Source: Anaerocolumna sedimenticola
Lineage (GTDB): Bacteria; Bacillota; Clostridia; Lachnospirales; Lachnospiraceae
Direction: 5' to 3'
Assembly: GCF_009931695.1 (NCBI RefSeq)
Contig: NZ_CP048000.1
Location: forward strand, 1,041,001-1,105,000
Length of the DNA: 64,000 nt
Under the pieces are notes generated by a model that was not told the origin of the DNA, did not search any database, and saw only the letters and a program-made list of their open reading frames with translations. The translations under genes were made by a program, and so were the position numbers. Shown here piece after piece: positions 28,244-37,626 of this stretch. Position 1 is the stretch's first letter; the number at the start of each line of letters is the position of its first letter.

Positions 28244-28690
28244 TTAATTTTTCAACTTATGTACTAATAATTTTTCTATATCGATTTTATAAATGTTGCA
28301 TATTATAAAAACACGGATAAGAAGGTTCGCTAAAAGTACCGGTATGCCGACAGATTCGTTATCAATATTAACATCCATATAATCTGGTGTAAATCCGATT
28401 TTATGCATTTTATATATTTCTGATAATTCGTTTAGACAAAATATTATTTGATTATCAAAACTACTATTTGTAAAATTTGAAAACTCTTTTTTTAATAATA
28501 TCATCTCTGTAAAATCTTCTATGTTATGATCTTGTGATATTTTATTACCTTCTTCAAAACTAAATTTATTATTTTTATATAATGTTAATACCCATCTGCC
28601 TAATTCATTTAATGAATTACTATAAGATTCGGCTGATCCTGTTTCCATTTCTTTTAAACTATTTAAAATTAATTTATATAATTTTTTCAT
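28244..28690 (-). CDS. Hypothetical protein, 148 residues
   Basis: I do not recognise this protein. It is predicted largely helical and acidic in the middle, has no signal peptide, and carries a hydrophobic stretch near the C-terminus (VGIPVLLANLLIRVFIICNI, about 115-134) that could be one membrane-associated helix. The start MKKLYKLILNSLKEM follows TAGGAGT. It sits alone on the minus strand between the ferritin-like and LysM-GH18 genes. The 348 bp upstream (28691-29038) is AT-rich without other features. Confidence 0.6.
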   Translation of the reverse strand: MKKLYKLILNSLKEMETGSAESYSNSLNELGRWVLTLYKNNKFSFEEGNKISQDHNIEDFTEMILLKKEFSNFTNSSFDNQIIFCLNELSEIYKMHKIGFTPDYMDVNIDNESVGIPVLLANLLIRVFIICNIYKIDIEKLLVHKLKN

Positions 28691-29038
28691 TTTTTACTCC
28701 TATAATATACTAATCATACTTGCATTCATGGACCTTTTATTTATAAAAGCTATTTTAATACATATGAAAAAAATATACTATTATTTATGTCGATAAATTT
28801 AATCAAGCCGAAGTAAGTTTTAAACCAAAATTCCAATTCATATAAAACCAAGGAATATTATTCAAGCTAACAACATTATATATATTGTTAAAAATCTGCC
28901 AATGATTAAAAGAGATTTGGAATGACTTGCCGGCATTATTATGAGGTTATGACATTTAACTTAATTATCCTATGGATTATTTATTCTATTAATTATTTAA
29001 GAACATATAATAAAACAAAAAGAAATAAAGGACTAAAT

Positions 29039-30328
29039 ATGACAATACATGTTGTCCAACCAGGAGAAACCATTAATTCTATATCAGATTTATATAATAT
29101 TCCAGCTGCCAGGCTAATACAGGAAAATGGCATAGACAATCCGGATAATTTGGCTATCGGTCAAACTATTGTTATAGTCTACCCTGAGTCGGTATATACA
29201 GTCCAGGAAGGAGATACTTTAGCAAGTATTGCGGAGAAAAATGGTATTTCTGTGATGGAGTTGTTAAGAAATAATCCCTATCTTTCTGATAGAGAGTTTA
29301 TATATCCCGGTGAAACCCTTGTTATACGGTACCAGACGAATAAAATCAGAACCATTGCTACCAGTGGCTATACATTCCATTATATAAATAGAGATATTTT
29401 AAGGAAAACACTTCCCTTTTTAACTTATCTGACTATATTTAACCACCGGGTAACGTTTGAGGGAGAAATTATAGAGGTGGAGGATTCCGAATTAATACAG
29501 ATGGCAAAAGAATTTGGCGTGGCTCCTATGATGTTCGTATCTTCTTTTACAGAAGAGGGAGTAAGCAGCAGTGAAGTTGCCTATAACATATTAAAAAATC
29601 CTGATGCTGTGCAACGATTGTTAGATAATCTTGTTCGTTTATTGGATAGTAAAGGTTATTATGGAGTTAATCTTTATATAGAATATATTAATCTGGAAAA
29701 TATTGACAGAATAGCTGAATATCTCAGCCAAATAGCTGATATATTACATTCCAGAGGATATCGGGTATTAGTTACGGTGACACCAAATGCTATTATTGAA
29801 GGCCCGGTAGTAAAATTTGAGAAAATTGATTATTCAAAATTAGCGGTTTCTGTTGATGCTATTTTATTTACTACTTATGAATGGGGAATGACCTACGGTT
29901 TTCCAAGTTCACTTGTCCCAGTAAATATATTAAGGGATTTATTAAATTATACGGTTAGTATTGTTCCGCCTGAAAAGATGTTTTTAGGACTTATACCTAT
30001 CGGTTATGACTGGCAGCTCCCTTATGTACCCGGTGTCTCAGGGGCAAATGCCATAACTTCTGACGGAGCTGTACGAATTGCCGCAGATTTAGGTATACCC
30101 ATACAATTTAATGAACCTGCACAGGCATCTTATTTCTATTACTTTCAAAATGAACAGGACTTACATATAATATGGTTTAAAGATGCAAGAAGTTTTAATA
30201 CAATCGTAGGGCTGATACCGGAATACGGCCTTCAAGGTTTATCTATCTGGACAATTATGAATTTTGAACCACAGCTGTGGTTTGTAATTAACACTCAATA
30301 TGAAATTGAAAAGGTACTCAATATCTAA
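29039..30328 (+). CDS. LysM-GH18 spore-type glycosidase, catalytic Glu retained
   Basis: 430 residues from ATG 29039 (AAAGGA 8 bases upstream; an in-frame start at 28922 would add an unlikely 39-residue tail). Two LysM domains (about 3-48 and 53-97), then a GH18 barrel. The motif at 209-215 reads GVNLYIE: the acid/base Glu (E215) is kept but the usual Asp two residues earlier is Tyr. Compare 962-2263, where both are lost. Likely cortex- or cell-wall-binding, possibly SleL-like N-acetylglucosaminidase. It lies between two ferritin-like genes. Confidence 0.85.
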   Translation: MTIHVVQPGETINSISDLYNIPAARLIQENGIDNPDNLAIGQTIVIVYPESVYTVQEGDTLASIAEKNGISVMELLRNNPYLSDREFIYPGETLVIRYQTNKIRTIATSGYTFHYINRDILRKTLPFLTYLTIFNHRVTFEGEIIEVEDSELIQMAKEFGVAPMMFVSSFTEEGVSSSEVAYNILKNPDAVQRLLDNLVRLLDSKGYYGVNLYIEYINLENIDRIAEYLSQIADILHSRGYRVLVTVTPNAIIEGPVVKFEKIDYSKLAVSVDAILFTTYEWGMTYGFPSSLVPVNILRDLLNYTVSIVPPEKMFLGLIPIGYDWQLPYVPGVSGANAITSDGAVRIAADLGIPIQFNEPAQASYFYYFQNEQDLHIIWFKDARSFNTIVGLIPEYGLQGLSIWTIMNFEPQLWFVINTQYEIEKVLNI

Positions 30329-30455
30329 AAATAATAATAATAATTTTGTTGACAAGATTTAATTTCTGAACGATATGGGTTTCCTTCAAAATTTAATGTA
30401 CCAATTAAATTAGACGTACATATAATGGTAAAAAGATTTATTGGAGACAGAAAAA

Positions 30456-30986
30456 TTGAACTACAAAAACTATATTTTTCCAAACTCTAAAAATATTAAT
30501 ATATATGAACGTATAAAACAAATGGAATTAGAATCTAAAAATGAGGAGAATATATTTGTATACCCTTATAATCTGGATAATGCACTTTCATTAATACAGC
30601 AAGCAGTATCAGGGGAAAATGAAGATCGAATATTCTATACCTATTTAATTGAAAATGCACCCAATGATGAAGACAAAGAGATAATTACCGGCATACGAAA
30701 TAACGAAATGGATCACTTTCGGATGTTCAGGCAGATTTACTATGATATAACAGGAAATATGCTCCCTAAAGTAAGAGCAGAAGAATTTGTTCCTCCTAAA
30801 TCATATTGTGACGGACTTAGAGATGCCCTATTAGGCGAACAGAATGCTGTAAGAAAATACCGTCAAATACTTTATGCTATGCAGCCTCGGGTCCATATTA
30901 ATATGTTAACTGAAATAATTACGGATGAAATCAGACATGGAATACTTTATAACTATCTGTATTCCAAAAATAATTGTAATTCATAA
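30456..30986 (+). CDS. Ferritin-like protein, paralogue of 27566-28057
   Basis: About 176 residues from TTG 30456, chosen because GGAG lies 9 bases before it; an upstream TTG at 30441 is inside that ribosome site. The core matches the first copy nearly line by line: YPYNLDNALSLIQQAVSGEN, IRNNEMDHFRMF, LLGEQNAVRKYRQILYAMQP and IITDEIRHGILYNYLYSKNN. Di-iron ligands (Glu, ExxH, Glu, ExxH) are conserved. Only 127 bp separates it from the LysM-GH18 gene, so co-transcription is possible. Confidence 0.8.
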   Translation: MNYKNYIFPNSKNINIYERIKQMELESKNEENIFVYPYNLDNALSLIQQAVSGENEDRIFYTYLIENAPNDEDKEIITGIRNNEMDHFRMFRQIYYDITGNMLPKVRAEEFVPPKSYCDGLRDALLGEQNAVRKYRQILYAMQPRVHINMLTEIITDEIRHGILYNYLYSKNNCNS

Positions 30987-30999
30987 GGGAATAAAATAA

Positions 31000-31077
31000 G
31001 GGGATGCTGTTAAATTAATAATGTAAACACAAATTCTGGTCATTACTAAAATTGTTTATCATTTTGCAGCATCCCCA
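31000..31077 (+). terminator. Long hairpin terminator
   Basis: GGGGATGCTG and CAGCATCCCC pair around about 58 bases and are followed by ATTT. Ends the ferritin-like transcript. Confidence 0.6.
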
Positions 31078-31100
31078 TTTATTAATTATAATAATACCAT

Positions 31101-31250
31101 TCATTTGCCGTTTACAGTATCTTCTTTAATAATAAAATTAAATTCATAATCATATAAGTAGGCAGATGATTCTTCCAGTATCTTTCTTTTTTCTTCTTCC
31201 GTGCAAATAACATGAATAATTTTATTCATTTCATCAATTTCCTGTTCCAT
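31101..31250 (-). CDS. 49-residue hypothetical protein
   Basis: ATG at 31250 preceded by GAAAGGAGTGTATTTT, an excellent ribosome site. The acidic helical peptide starts MEQEIDEMNKII and ends FNFIIKEDTVNGK. No family recognised; the strong ribosome site and clean stop argue that it is real. Confidence 0.55.
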   Translation of the reverse strand: MEQEIDEMNKIIHVICTEEEKRKILEESSAYLYDYEFNFIIKEDTVNGK

Positions 31251-31437
31251 AAAATACACTCCTTTCGGATATTATACCACTAATAGGATTATGTTGTACA
31301 GAACAGGTAAGAATAACTGATTTTATATTACTATTTAAAGCTGGAATAACCAAATTACTATGAAACGGAAATACCAAAAAGTCTGGCCTGCCAGATTCAA
31401 GCCCTGACGGGGAGAATTTTCCTCGTATGAGCCCAAA

Positions 31438-31464
31438 AAAGACTATCCGTTAACAGGATAGTCT
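31438..31464 (-). terminator. Minus-strand terminator
   Basis: AGACTATCC pairs with GGATAGTCT; minus-strand reading continues TTTTTTGGG. It ends the small gene at 31520-31687. The 31265-31437 stretch between holds no gene. Confidence 0.75.
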
Positions 31465-31519
31465 GAAGTAAATAATAATGAAATCACTAATACTAATAAT
31501 TAACAATTATTCTTATCTA

Positions 31520-31687
31520 CTAAATCTTTGGTTGAGTCATTACTTGAATTTTTTCATTCCTGCTGCTACCAATATTACGGAAATCCTGACTACTATCCCT
31601 TAAACTGCTGTCATTACTTGTCGTTTCCTTTAAAGAACTATCGTTGGATGCATTTTTAGTTGACGTATCTTTATAATTGTTTTTCAT
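31520..31687 (-). CDS. 55-residue Ser/Asn-rich hydrophilic protein
   Basis: ATG at 31687 with TAGGAGGAATTT directly upstream. Composition is dominated by Ser, Asn, Thr, Asp and Lys (NDSSLKETTSNDSSLRDSSQ); the NDSSL repeat occurs twice. No membrane segment; probably disordered. Comparable small hydrophilic proteins are often made late in sporulation, but I have no motif to prove it. A dedicated terminator follows at 31438-31464. Confidence 0.55.
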   Translation of the reverse strand: MKNNYKDTSTKNASNDSSLKETTSNDSSLRDSSQDFRNIGSSRNEKIQVMTQPKI

Positions 31688-32196
31688 AAATTCCTCCTAA
31701 GATTCTGTTATGGGTGGGTTACATATTTAATATGTGATAATTGCTTTTTAAATATTCTGCTAGATTTCATACAAAAAAGTCAAACTTTTCTAACGGCAGA
31801 TTTGCAATTATATTTTATTATTTCATGTAAGTAAATTGGGACTTGCTTATTTTTTAAGATATCACTATAATTTTTCTATAAATACAATTTCTTGGGGATT
31901 AAAATTTTTGGAGGAAGATTTAGAACGAATCGCAAGAATGACTATGACTAATTTTTTTTCTTTTACAGAGAGGTTTTGCAAAATTAAAATTATATATAGT
32001 TAGTATTTTGCAGATATATTTCTAAGAATTAATTATGTACGAGTAAAAGAGCGTATCAGTAAATAATGAAAAAGTTTAGGCTGGGCATGTGACCCAGCCT
32101 GTTTACTATGCTCATAAGCTTTTCTAAAATCACTAAAAATGTTCTTGACTTTCATTAGCAGGTTTCTTTATTTCTATCTTAAACCTTCGAATTTAT
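31688..32196. other. AT-rich intergenic region with one hairpin
   Basis: About 500 bp without a credible gene. AGGCTGGG/CCCAGCCT at 32078-32100 is a strong hairpin and a plausible terminator for the minus-strand operon ending at 32197. Confidence 0.5.
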
Positions 32197-32769
32197 TTAC
32201 TGTTCTTGATTTTCTGTCATTTCTTCCTCCTGCTGATGCTTCTTAAGCCTACTGATTAGTGCTAAAAACCAGACTCTTAAAACCATTCCTATCACAGCGG
32301 CTGATGCGGTTAGGGAATTGTTATAAAGTGTGAATGAGATACATACTAAAATAGTATTTAAAAAATAGATAATAAGATACCATTGAAATAGTTTTACAAG
32401 ATTATCTGCGGTTTCCATATCATCCCCATCGTATAAATACTCTGCGGAACCATGAATAATAAAGTACTCTATTAATATCTCCAATATACTTATGAGGATA
32501 ATCCAAAACATCATAAATGGGGAGGAATTATCCGCATATGGGTACCGAAACGTTACCAATAAACTGATAATGGAATGAAATACTGCTATAAGCGCTATAA
32601 CTGAGGCCTTTTCAAATCTAGCACTGTTATAAATAGTTCTCAATTGATTTATTCCGCTGACAACCATAGCCCACCCGATGAAGTTAGGCAGTATCTGAAA
32701 GCTTCCAAGGTTAATATGAAAACTGATAAAAACAATCCCCCAAAAAATAGTTTTATATCCCCGAGACAT
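32197..32769 (-). CDS. Five-helix membrane protein of the LytTR-ABC operon
   Basis: 190 residues with about five membrane helices and a charged C-terminal tail rich in Glu/Gln (KKHQQEEEMTENQEQ). No recognised family. It is the last gene of the minus-strand operon; its ATG directly follows the stop of the upstream gene, implying coupled translation. Confidence 0.65.
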   Translation of the reverse strand: MSRGYKTIFWGIVFISFHINLGSFQILPNFIGWAMVVSGINQLRTIYNSARFEKASVIALIAVFHSIISLLVTFRYPYADNSSPFMMFWIILISILEILIEYFIIHGSAEYLYDGDDMETADNLVKLFQWYLIIYFLNTILVCISFTLYNNSLTASAAVIGMVLRVWFLALISRLKKHQQEEEMTENQEQ

Positions 32770-33662
32770 TTAGAACTTCCCCTTTCCTGCTAAGTATTTA
32801 TAGATCTGTATCCAAGTAAAATTCTGAATCATAGTATTATATTCAAAATTATATAACCTTACGGTATCAGTATTTCCCTCGGGAGTTTTAAAAAAAATAC
32901 AGGGCTTAATATCAAAAAAAGAAAACTGGTCAACATTGTTTAACGACATTTTTAGATTACTGGTAACATTCAACGTACTTCCGGCATTGTATTGGATTCC
33001 GTTAATATCCTTACTGTCAATTCCATCTACCTTAATCTGATACAAACGATTTGCTTCTTTCATTAGAGGCGAGTCTATTTTTATCAATAATAAATCCGAT
33101 TTCACATTAAATGACACAGAGGAAGTACCATCAGAAGAACTGGAACTGGAACGGGAATCCAGGTATCTATCCGAATGGTCTTGTTTGTAGAATATTATTT
33201 TACCAATATCCGCATTCCTCTGCGTACCGTCAGAGAATTCAAAGACAGCATGTGACAGCTGAGACTTATCAAACTTCTCTGTATTGCTGTCATAAACCAT
33301 ATTTACATAAACAGTACGTAAGGAATATCGTCCGTATACCATTCCCTTCTGTTGAAAGGCATTATTGTTCCAAACTATCATTCCGCCTCTCTGGTTATTT
33401 TCTGTTGCATAAAAATCAAGCTCTGGTGCTTCCTTAAAAGTGATACCGGTTACTTCTTTTTATCTGACCGGTTGGTAAGATAATGAAGTGCAAACATACT
33501 TTCTCCATTATCAGTATCATAGGCAGGAAGTTGACATTCATAATAATGCTGTAAAAATACCGGTTCGCTAAGTCTGCAATAATATATGAAAAACATACTT
33601 CCAGTGAGAGTTAATGCAATTAAAATTAACCCACCTGTAAGTATTTTCTTATTTAACTCCAT
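32770..33662 (-). pseudogene. Membrane-anchored extracytoplasmic protein gene split by a frameshift
   Basis: Two frames make one protein of about 297 residues. The 5' part (33662-33450) has an N-terminal membrane anchor (LTGGLILIALTLTGSMFFIY) and ends ..NRSDKKK-stop. The 3' part (from about 33449, in the -1 frame) continues EVTGITFKEAPELDFYATEN and runs to 32770 as a beta-rich domain with a Ser-rich insert (SRSSSSSSDGTSS). They meet at GATAAAAAGAAG: a missing A in the run, or -1 slippage at TAAAAAG, would join them. No family recognised. Both parts lie in frame with the operon order. Confidence 0.6.
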
Positions 33663-33679
33663 TCCCTCACCCCGATTGT

Positions 33680-34108
33680 TTATTCTTCATTCTGATGGAT
33701 ACTTTTTAATTTCTTATTTAGATCCTCGGCTGTTTTCTTATCATTTTTAAACATTATTGTTGTAATATATACATATATGACGGACACTAACCCAAACAGG
33801 AATATAATATTAATTATTTCCCCCGGTTCAACCCAACCGCAGATAAAAGCACCACCAACCACAATTATATTAGTATAGATATAATGTAAGACAAAACGAA
33901 ATTTAATCTGTTTCTTACTTAATTCCGTCCTGGAGTAAAATATAAGATCTCCCAAGGCGCATACTGCAGCAATACCAATAAACTGCCAGAGAAATCCGTA
34001 GGTAAACTGATAATCCAGATCGAAAACTGTAAGATAGATTGCCGCTCCTATGGTATTCCCAGCGGTAACATTGATAAAAACCTGTAACATACTTTTAAAA
34101 AATGACAT
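33680..34108 (-). CDS. DUF3021 membrane protein
   Basis: 142 residues, four membrane helices, and a lysine-rich cytoplasmic tail. DUF3021 proteins are almost always encoded directly after a LytTR DNA-binding protein and act with it in regulation, probably by holding or modulating it at the membrane. Here it follows the LytTR gene by 12 bp, confirming the assignment. Confidence 0.88.
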   Translation of the reverse strand: MSFFKSMLQVFINVTAGNTIGAAIYLTVFDLDYQFTYGFLWQFIGIAAVCALGDLIFYSRTELSKKQIKFRFVLHYIYTNIIVVGGAFICGWVEPGEIINIIFLFGLVSVIYVYITTIMFKNDKKTAEDLNKKLKSIHQNEE

Positions 34109-34120
34109 ATTCCTGCCTCC

Positions 34121-34558
34121 TTACAATCCAAGTCTTTTCTTGAGTTCGGGTACATATTGCCTTGAAATGACCACTTTTTCACCGTTAAACAGCAAAGCCT
34201 CGAATCTTCCTGAAAAGGCCGGACTAAGACTCTTTATTTTCGTAATATTTAATATTACTGACTTAGAAGCTCTAAAGAAGTTAGAATTCTCGTAGTTCTC
34301 TTCTATCTCATATAATTTCAATTTTGATTCATATACATTTTGCTTACAGTAAATAAACACCTTATTATCGACCCCTTCGAAATAATAGACATTTTTTGTA
34401 TCTATCATGGTAATCATACCATCTTTAATTCCGGTAAGCTTCTTCTGCCCTGCTTTCAGTTCCGATATCAATTTTAAAACAGTATCGTCCAGATTTTTAC
34501 AACGTATAATAATCTGTTCTTCATCCCCGGGATTGATATCCTCGATAATAATTTTCAT
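34121..34558 (-). CDS. LytTR-family DNA-binding regulator
   Basis: 145 residues: a short N-terminal part and the LytTR beta-rich DNA-binding domain (about 48-143; MIDTKNVYYFEGVDNKVFIY, FFRASKSVILNITKIKSLSP, VVISRQYVPELKKRLGL). No receiver domain, as in the LytTR-DUF3021 type. It is placed between the ABC permease gene (12 bp upstream) and DUF3021, and likely regulates this operon. Confidence 0.92.
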   Translation of the reverse strand: MKIIIEDINPGDEEQIIIRCKNLDDTVLKLISELKAGQKKLTGIKDGMITMIDTKNVYYFEGVDNKVFIYCKQNVYESKLKLYEIEENYENSNFFRASKSVILNITKIKSLSPAFSGRFEALLFNGEKVVISRQYVPELKKRLGL

Positions 34559-34570
34559 GGCGGTTTGCTC

Positions 34571-35482
34571 CTATCTGACAACTGTATTTCGTTTTCTCTG
34601 AATCAATGCAGACATTATAATTAAAATTATACCACTAATTAACAAAAACGCCACCTGAAATTGACTTCCTATGATTTGATCTCCCCAATGTATGGTAATC
34701 CCCATATATTCCTTATAACCATCAATAAGTTGGTTCGGACAGTCCTTAAAAGTGGTCTGTAATGCTGTTTCCGTAAATACATTCCTCATTAAGGAACAGC
34801 CGTGAAGCAGTGGAAGACATTTTAACACATTTTGGATATCGGATGGAAGCATACCCATAGGAAGATATATGGCTGATAAAAAACCAACAAGGGTACCAAT
34901 AATAGTACTCAGCCCGGAAAACGCACTGGTGCTATGTACAAAATTGGCGATAAAAAACACCATACTGGCTGACATAAATACATTTAATATAATATATAAC
35001 AAAATCTGTAATAATTGTTCCATTGCCAACAGGGCACCACCGGTAAGCCATACATAAAATTCTCCTACACCCAGCGTAAAAAGGCAGATCACTATTCCCA
35101 TGATAACTGCTGCCAGAATATAACCTAAGACAAAGATTGCCCTATTAACCGGTGCCACATAAAAACTGGATAATCTCTGCTGATCCTCATCCTCTACCAT
35201 AAATCCAACCATCGTTAATGTAATTGTTACAGAGTTCACCACTATGATACCTGCAAGTGTCCATAACAAAACCAACTGTTCTGCATGATCCTGGTCTGCG
35301 GCCGCATCACGTGCCCCTCCATATTGATTTAGCAGATCCACAACACTATCTGCGTTCATATTTCCTAAAAATATTGCCATTAAACCAATAATAATGAACA
35401 TAGATAATAAGGAAAAGAATACATTTGCTTTATTTCTGGAATAAACTAAAATATTTCTTTTTATTAGATTAACTAAAGTCAT
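34571..35482 (-). CDS. ABC-2 type transporter permease
   Basis: 303 residues with six membrane helices in the ABC-2 arrangement (first helix after RNILVYSRNKANVFFSLL; large extracytoplasmic loop carrying LLNQYGG..). Works with the ATPase encoded upstream at 35694-36602, probably as an exporter of a peptide, drug or lipid. The spacer between the two genes (211 bp) is unusual for an operon and contains a repeat element. Confidence 0.88.
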   Translation of the reverse strand: MTLVNLIKRNILVYSRNKANVFFSLLSMFIIIGLMAIFLGNMNADSVVDLLNQYGGARDAAADQDHAEQLVLLWTLAGIIVVNSVTITLTMVGFMVEDEDQQRLSSFYVAPVNRAIFVLGYILAAVIMGIVICLFTLGVGEFYVWLTGGALLAMEQLLQILLYIILNVFMSASMVFFIANFVHSTSAFSGLSTIIGTLVGFLSAIYLPMGMLPSDIQNVLKCLPLLHGCSLMRNVFTETALQTTFKDCPNQLIDGYKEYMGITIHWGDQIIGSQFQVAFLLISGIILIIMSALIQRKRNTVVR

Positions 35483-35580
35483 AATTTACCCTCCGTTTAA
35501 ATACTAAAGTTATTAAAACACTGTTTTGCGCTATGTTTCCAATGACAGGAACATAAATATTGTTCCCTTCATAAGCCCAA

Positions 35581-35652
35581 GCGGAAGAAACACCCTTTGC
35601 GGGTTTCTTTGATTCGCGTGTCCGCTCGAATTATTGCAAGCAAACTTGCAAA
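35581..35652. repeat. About 72-bp intergenic repeat, copy 2
   Basis: CGGAAGAAACACCCTTTGCG, then GGTTTCTTTGATTCGCGTGT and CCGCTCGAATTATTGCAAGC. Same unit as 20705-20776 with a few changes, several of them compensatory in the hairpin (CACCC..GGG versus CACTC..GAG). Immediately followed by an end fragment of the hairpin element (TTTTGCAATTACCT). Confidence 0.72.
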
Positions 35653-35693
35653 TCTCACTTTGCTTTTGCAATTACCTATACCTAATAAAGTTT

Positions 35694-36602
35694 TTATAAG
35701 CTCTTTCCGGTGATATTAAGAAAAACATCATCTATAGTGCCCTGAACTATTTCACAGGCACCCAAATAATCTTTTAAACTATTAAGCACTTCTAATCCAT
35801 ATAAGGTGTCTTTTATATTTACACGTATATGATTACTTCTTTCCTCAAAGATACACTCTTTTTCTTTCAGCAAGTGAAGAATATTTTCTCTGTCTTTCGG
35901 ATAGACCCTAATCAAGTCGTGGGCATACCTTTGCTTTAATTCATAGGGAGTTCCCTGGGCAACCAGTCCCCCTGCCTCCATAATAGCAATATATTGTGCT
36001 TTTGCCGCTTCCTCCATATAATGGGTTGTCAGAAATACCGTCATCTCTTTCTCTTTTCTCAGTATTTCGATGCTATCCCACACATTTTGCCTGGTCTGGG
36101 GATCCAGTCCTGTTGTCGGTTCATCTAAAAATAAGATTTCAGGTCTATTCATCAACGCTCTGGCAATTTCACACCGTCTTTTTTGTCCTCCGGATAATTT
36201 TCGAAACTGCCGGCCTAGAAGGTCTCCGATCCCTAATATATCACAGACAAAATTTAAATTTTTCCGTATGATCTTAGAATCTTTGTAATAGAGTGAGGCA
36301 CGTATCATCAGATTTTCTTTAATGGTCAATCGGTTATCTAAAGAGTTATCCTGAAATACCACACCAATCTTATTTCTTATTTTTTCATTTTCCTTACCAA
36401 GCTCATAACCACATAAGTAAACTTCACCTTCCGTTTTGTTTAACAAGGTGCATAAAATATTAATTGTGGTGGATTTACCGGCACCGTTTACTCCAAGAAA
36501 GCCATATAACTGCCCTCTTTCTACCTGAAAATTAATGTCATTCACAGCTTTAATTTCATTGAAATACTTCTTTAAATTAGATACTTTTATAATTGGCTCC
36601 AT
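35694..36602 (-). CDS. ABC transporter ATP-binding protein (DrrA/BcrA-like)
   Basis: 302 residues. Walker A GVNGAGKST, Q-loop VFQDNSL, signature KLSGGQKRRCEIARAL, Walker B ILFLDEPTTGLDP, H-loop FLTTHYMEEA, then a C-terminal extension of about 80 residues typical of the DrrA/NatA group. Soluble partner of the ABC-2 permease gene downstream. First gene of the LytTR-controlled operon. Confidence 0.93.
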   Translation of the reverse strand: MEPIIKVSNLKKYFNEIKAVNDINFQVERGQLYGFLGVNGAGKSTTINILCTLLNKTEGEVYLCGYELGKENEKIRNKIGVVFQDNSLDNRLTIKENLMIRASLYYKDSKIIRKNLNFVCDILGIGDLLGRQFRKLSGGQKRRCEIARALMNRPEILFLDEPTTGLDPQTRQNVWDSIEILRKEKEMTVFLTTHYMEEAAKAQYIAIMEAGGLVAQGTPYELKQRYAHDLIRVYPKDRENILHLLKEKECIFEERSNHIRVNIKDTLYGLEVLNSLKDYLGACEIVQGTIDDVFLNITGKSL

Positions 36603-36633
36603 AATTGACTCCTTTCATTATTTTCATTATTAA

Positions 36634-36782
36634 AGCAATTGCGAAACTATATAGTTTTCTGAATATACCATACAATTAATACGAATTTCATAGCTTCAGT
36701 TGCCTTTCAGGCAAGATTCAGCTCTGAAATTCATATTATTTGCATGGTATATAGATGCAATAAGCTAGTTTCGCAATCGCCT
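36634..36782. repeat. Mobile hairpin element, copy D
   Basis: GCAATTGCGAAACTATATAG at the left and CTAGTTTCGCAATCGCCT at the right, with apex GTTGCC-TTTCA-GGCAAG. Near full length; lies upstream of the ABC ATPase gene. Confidence 0.82.
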
Positions 36783-37626
36783 ATTTATTTAGGATTTGAG
36801 GGTCAAAAGTTAGGCCCTGTAGTTTAGTACCTTATATACCACTACGCAATTACCTGTTTTTGTCTTTTACTGTTTAATCTTTTACTTGCATTGTTTCTAT
36901 TGTTACTGTAGTGTATATTACCTGTTACCTGTGCGCAATTCCTTTCATGGTAAGCTGCAGTCTCGCCACGGTATGTGGTTAATAGACGGCCGTAAGTGGT
37001 AATAAAAGAACTAAGGTACTTATTATAATAAAAGCAGAATATAATTAAACAGAACATCATACTGACTTCAGAACAAGTTGAAACATCAAGAAGTAGCAAA
37101 ACTTATATATTGGTAAATACTTACAGATAGTTTACAAAGATAAAATATGTATTTTACAGATTTAAGATAGTAACTTTTAGGAAAAAGCACTATTATTTCT
37201 GACTGACAATATGTCCGTAAAAGAAATGCTTGCCGCAGCAAAACTGCAGTAGGCATTATTTTGTTTCTAAAAAATAAAACAGGAGTTTCTATGGAAAAAA
37301 CTTATGTTCTTATTAAAAAATGATGATGGGGAACGGGGAGCTAATGCAAGGCAGGCAATACGCTATTTGGAACAGCTGCGCCAGGTTGGGAGCTTATTTG
37401 AAGGCGTTCCGCATTAGCTTTTGACGCGGCAAAGAGAATGTAGATTGGATAACACAATGGGTAGCAAATTGTTTGAATGTATGACAGTAATGGAAATGAA
37501 AAATTATCTTTTCTATTGAGCTTTCGATAATTCGCCATATAAAGATAGGAAGTAATAAAATACGAATGATATAGTTTTAAAACATTCATTTGTTACTCGG
37601 AGGATTAATTAACCTTATGCCAGATA

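Noticed and set aside
36842..37589. Two open frames of 82-85 codons in the intergenic region
   Set aside because: No ribosome site, low complexity, and repeat-derived sequence.
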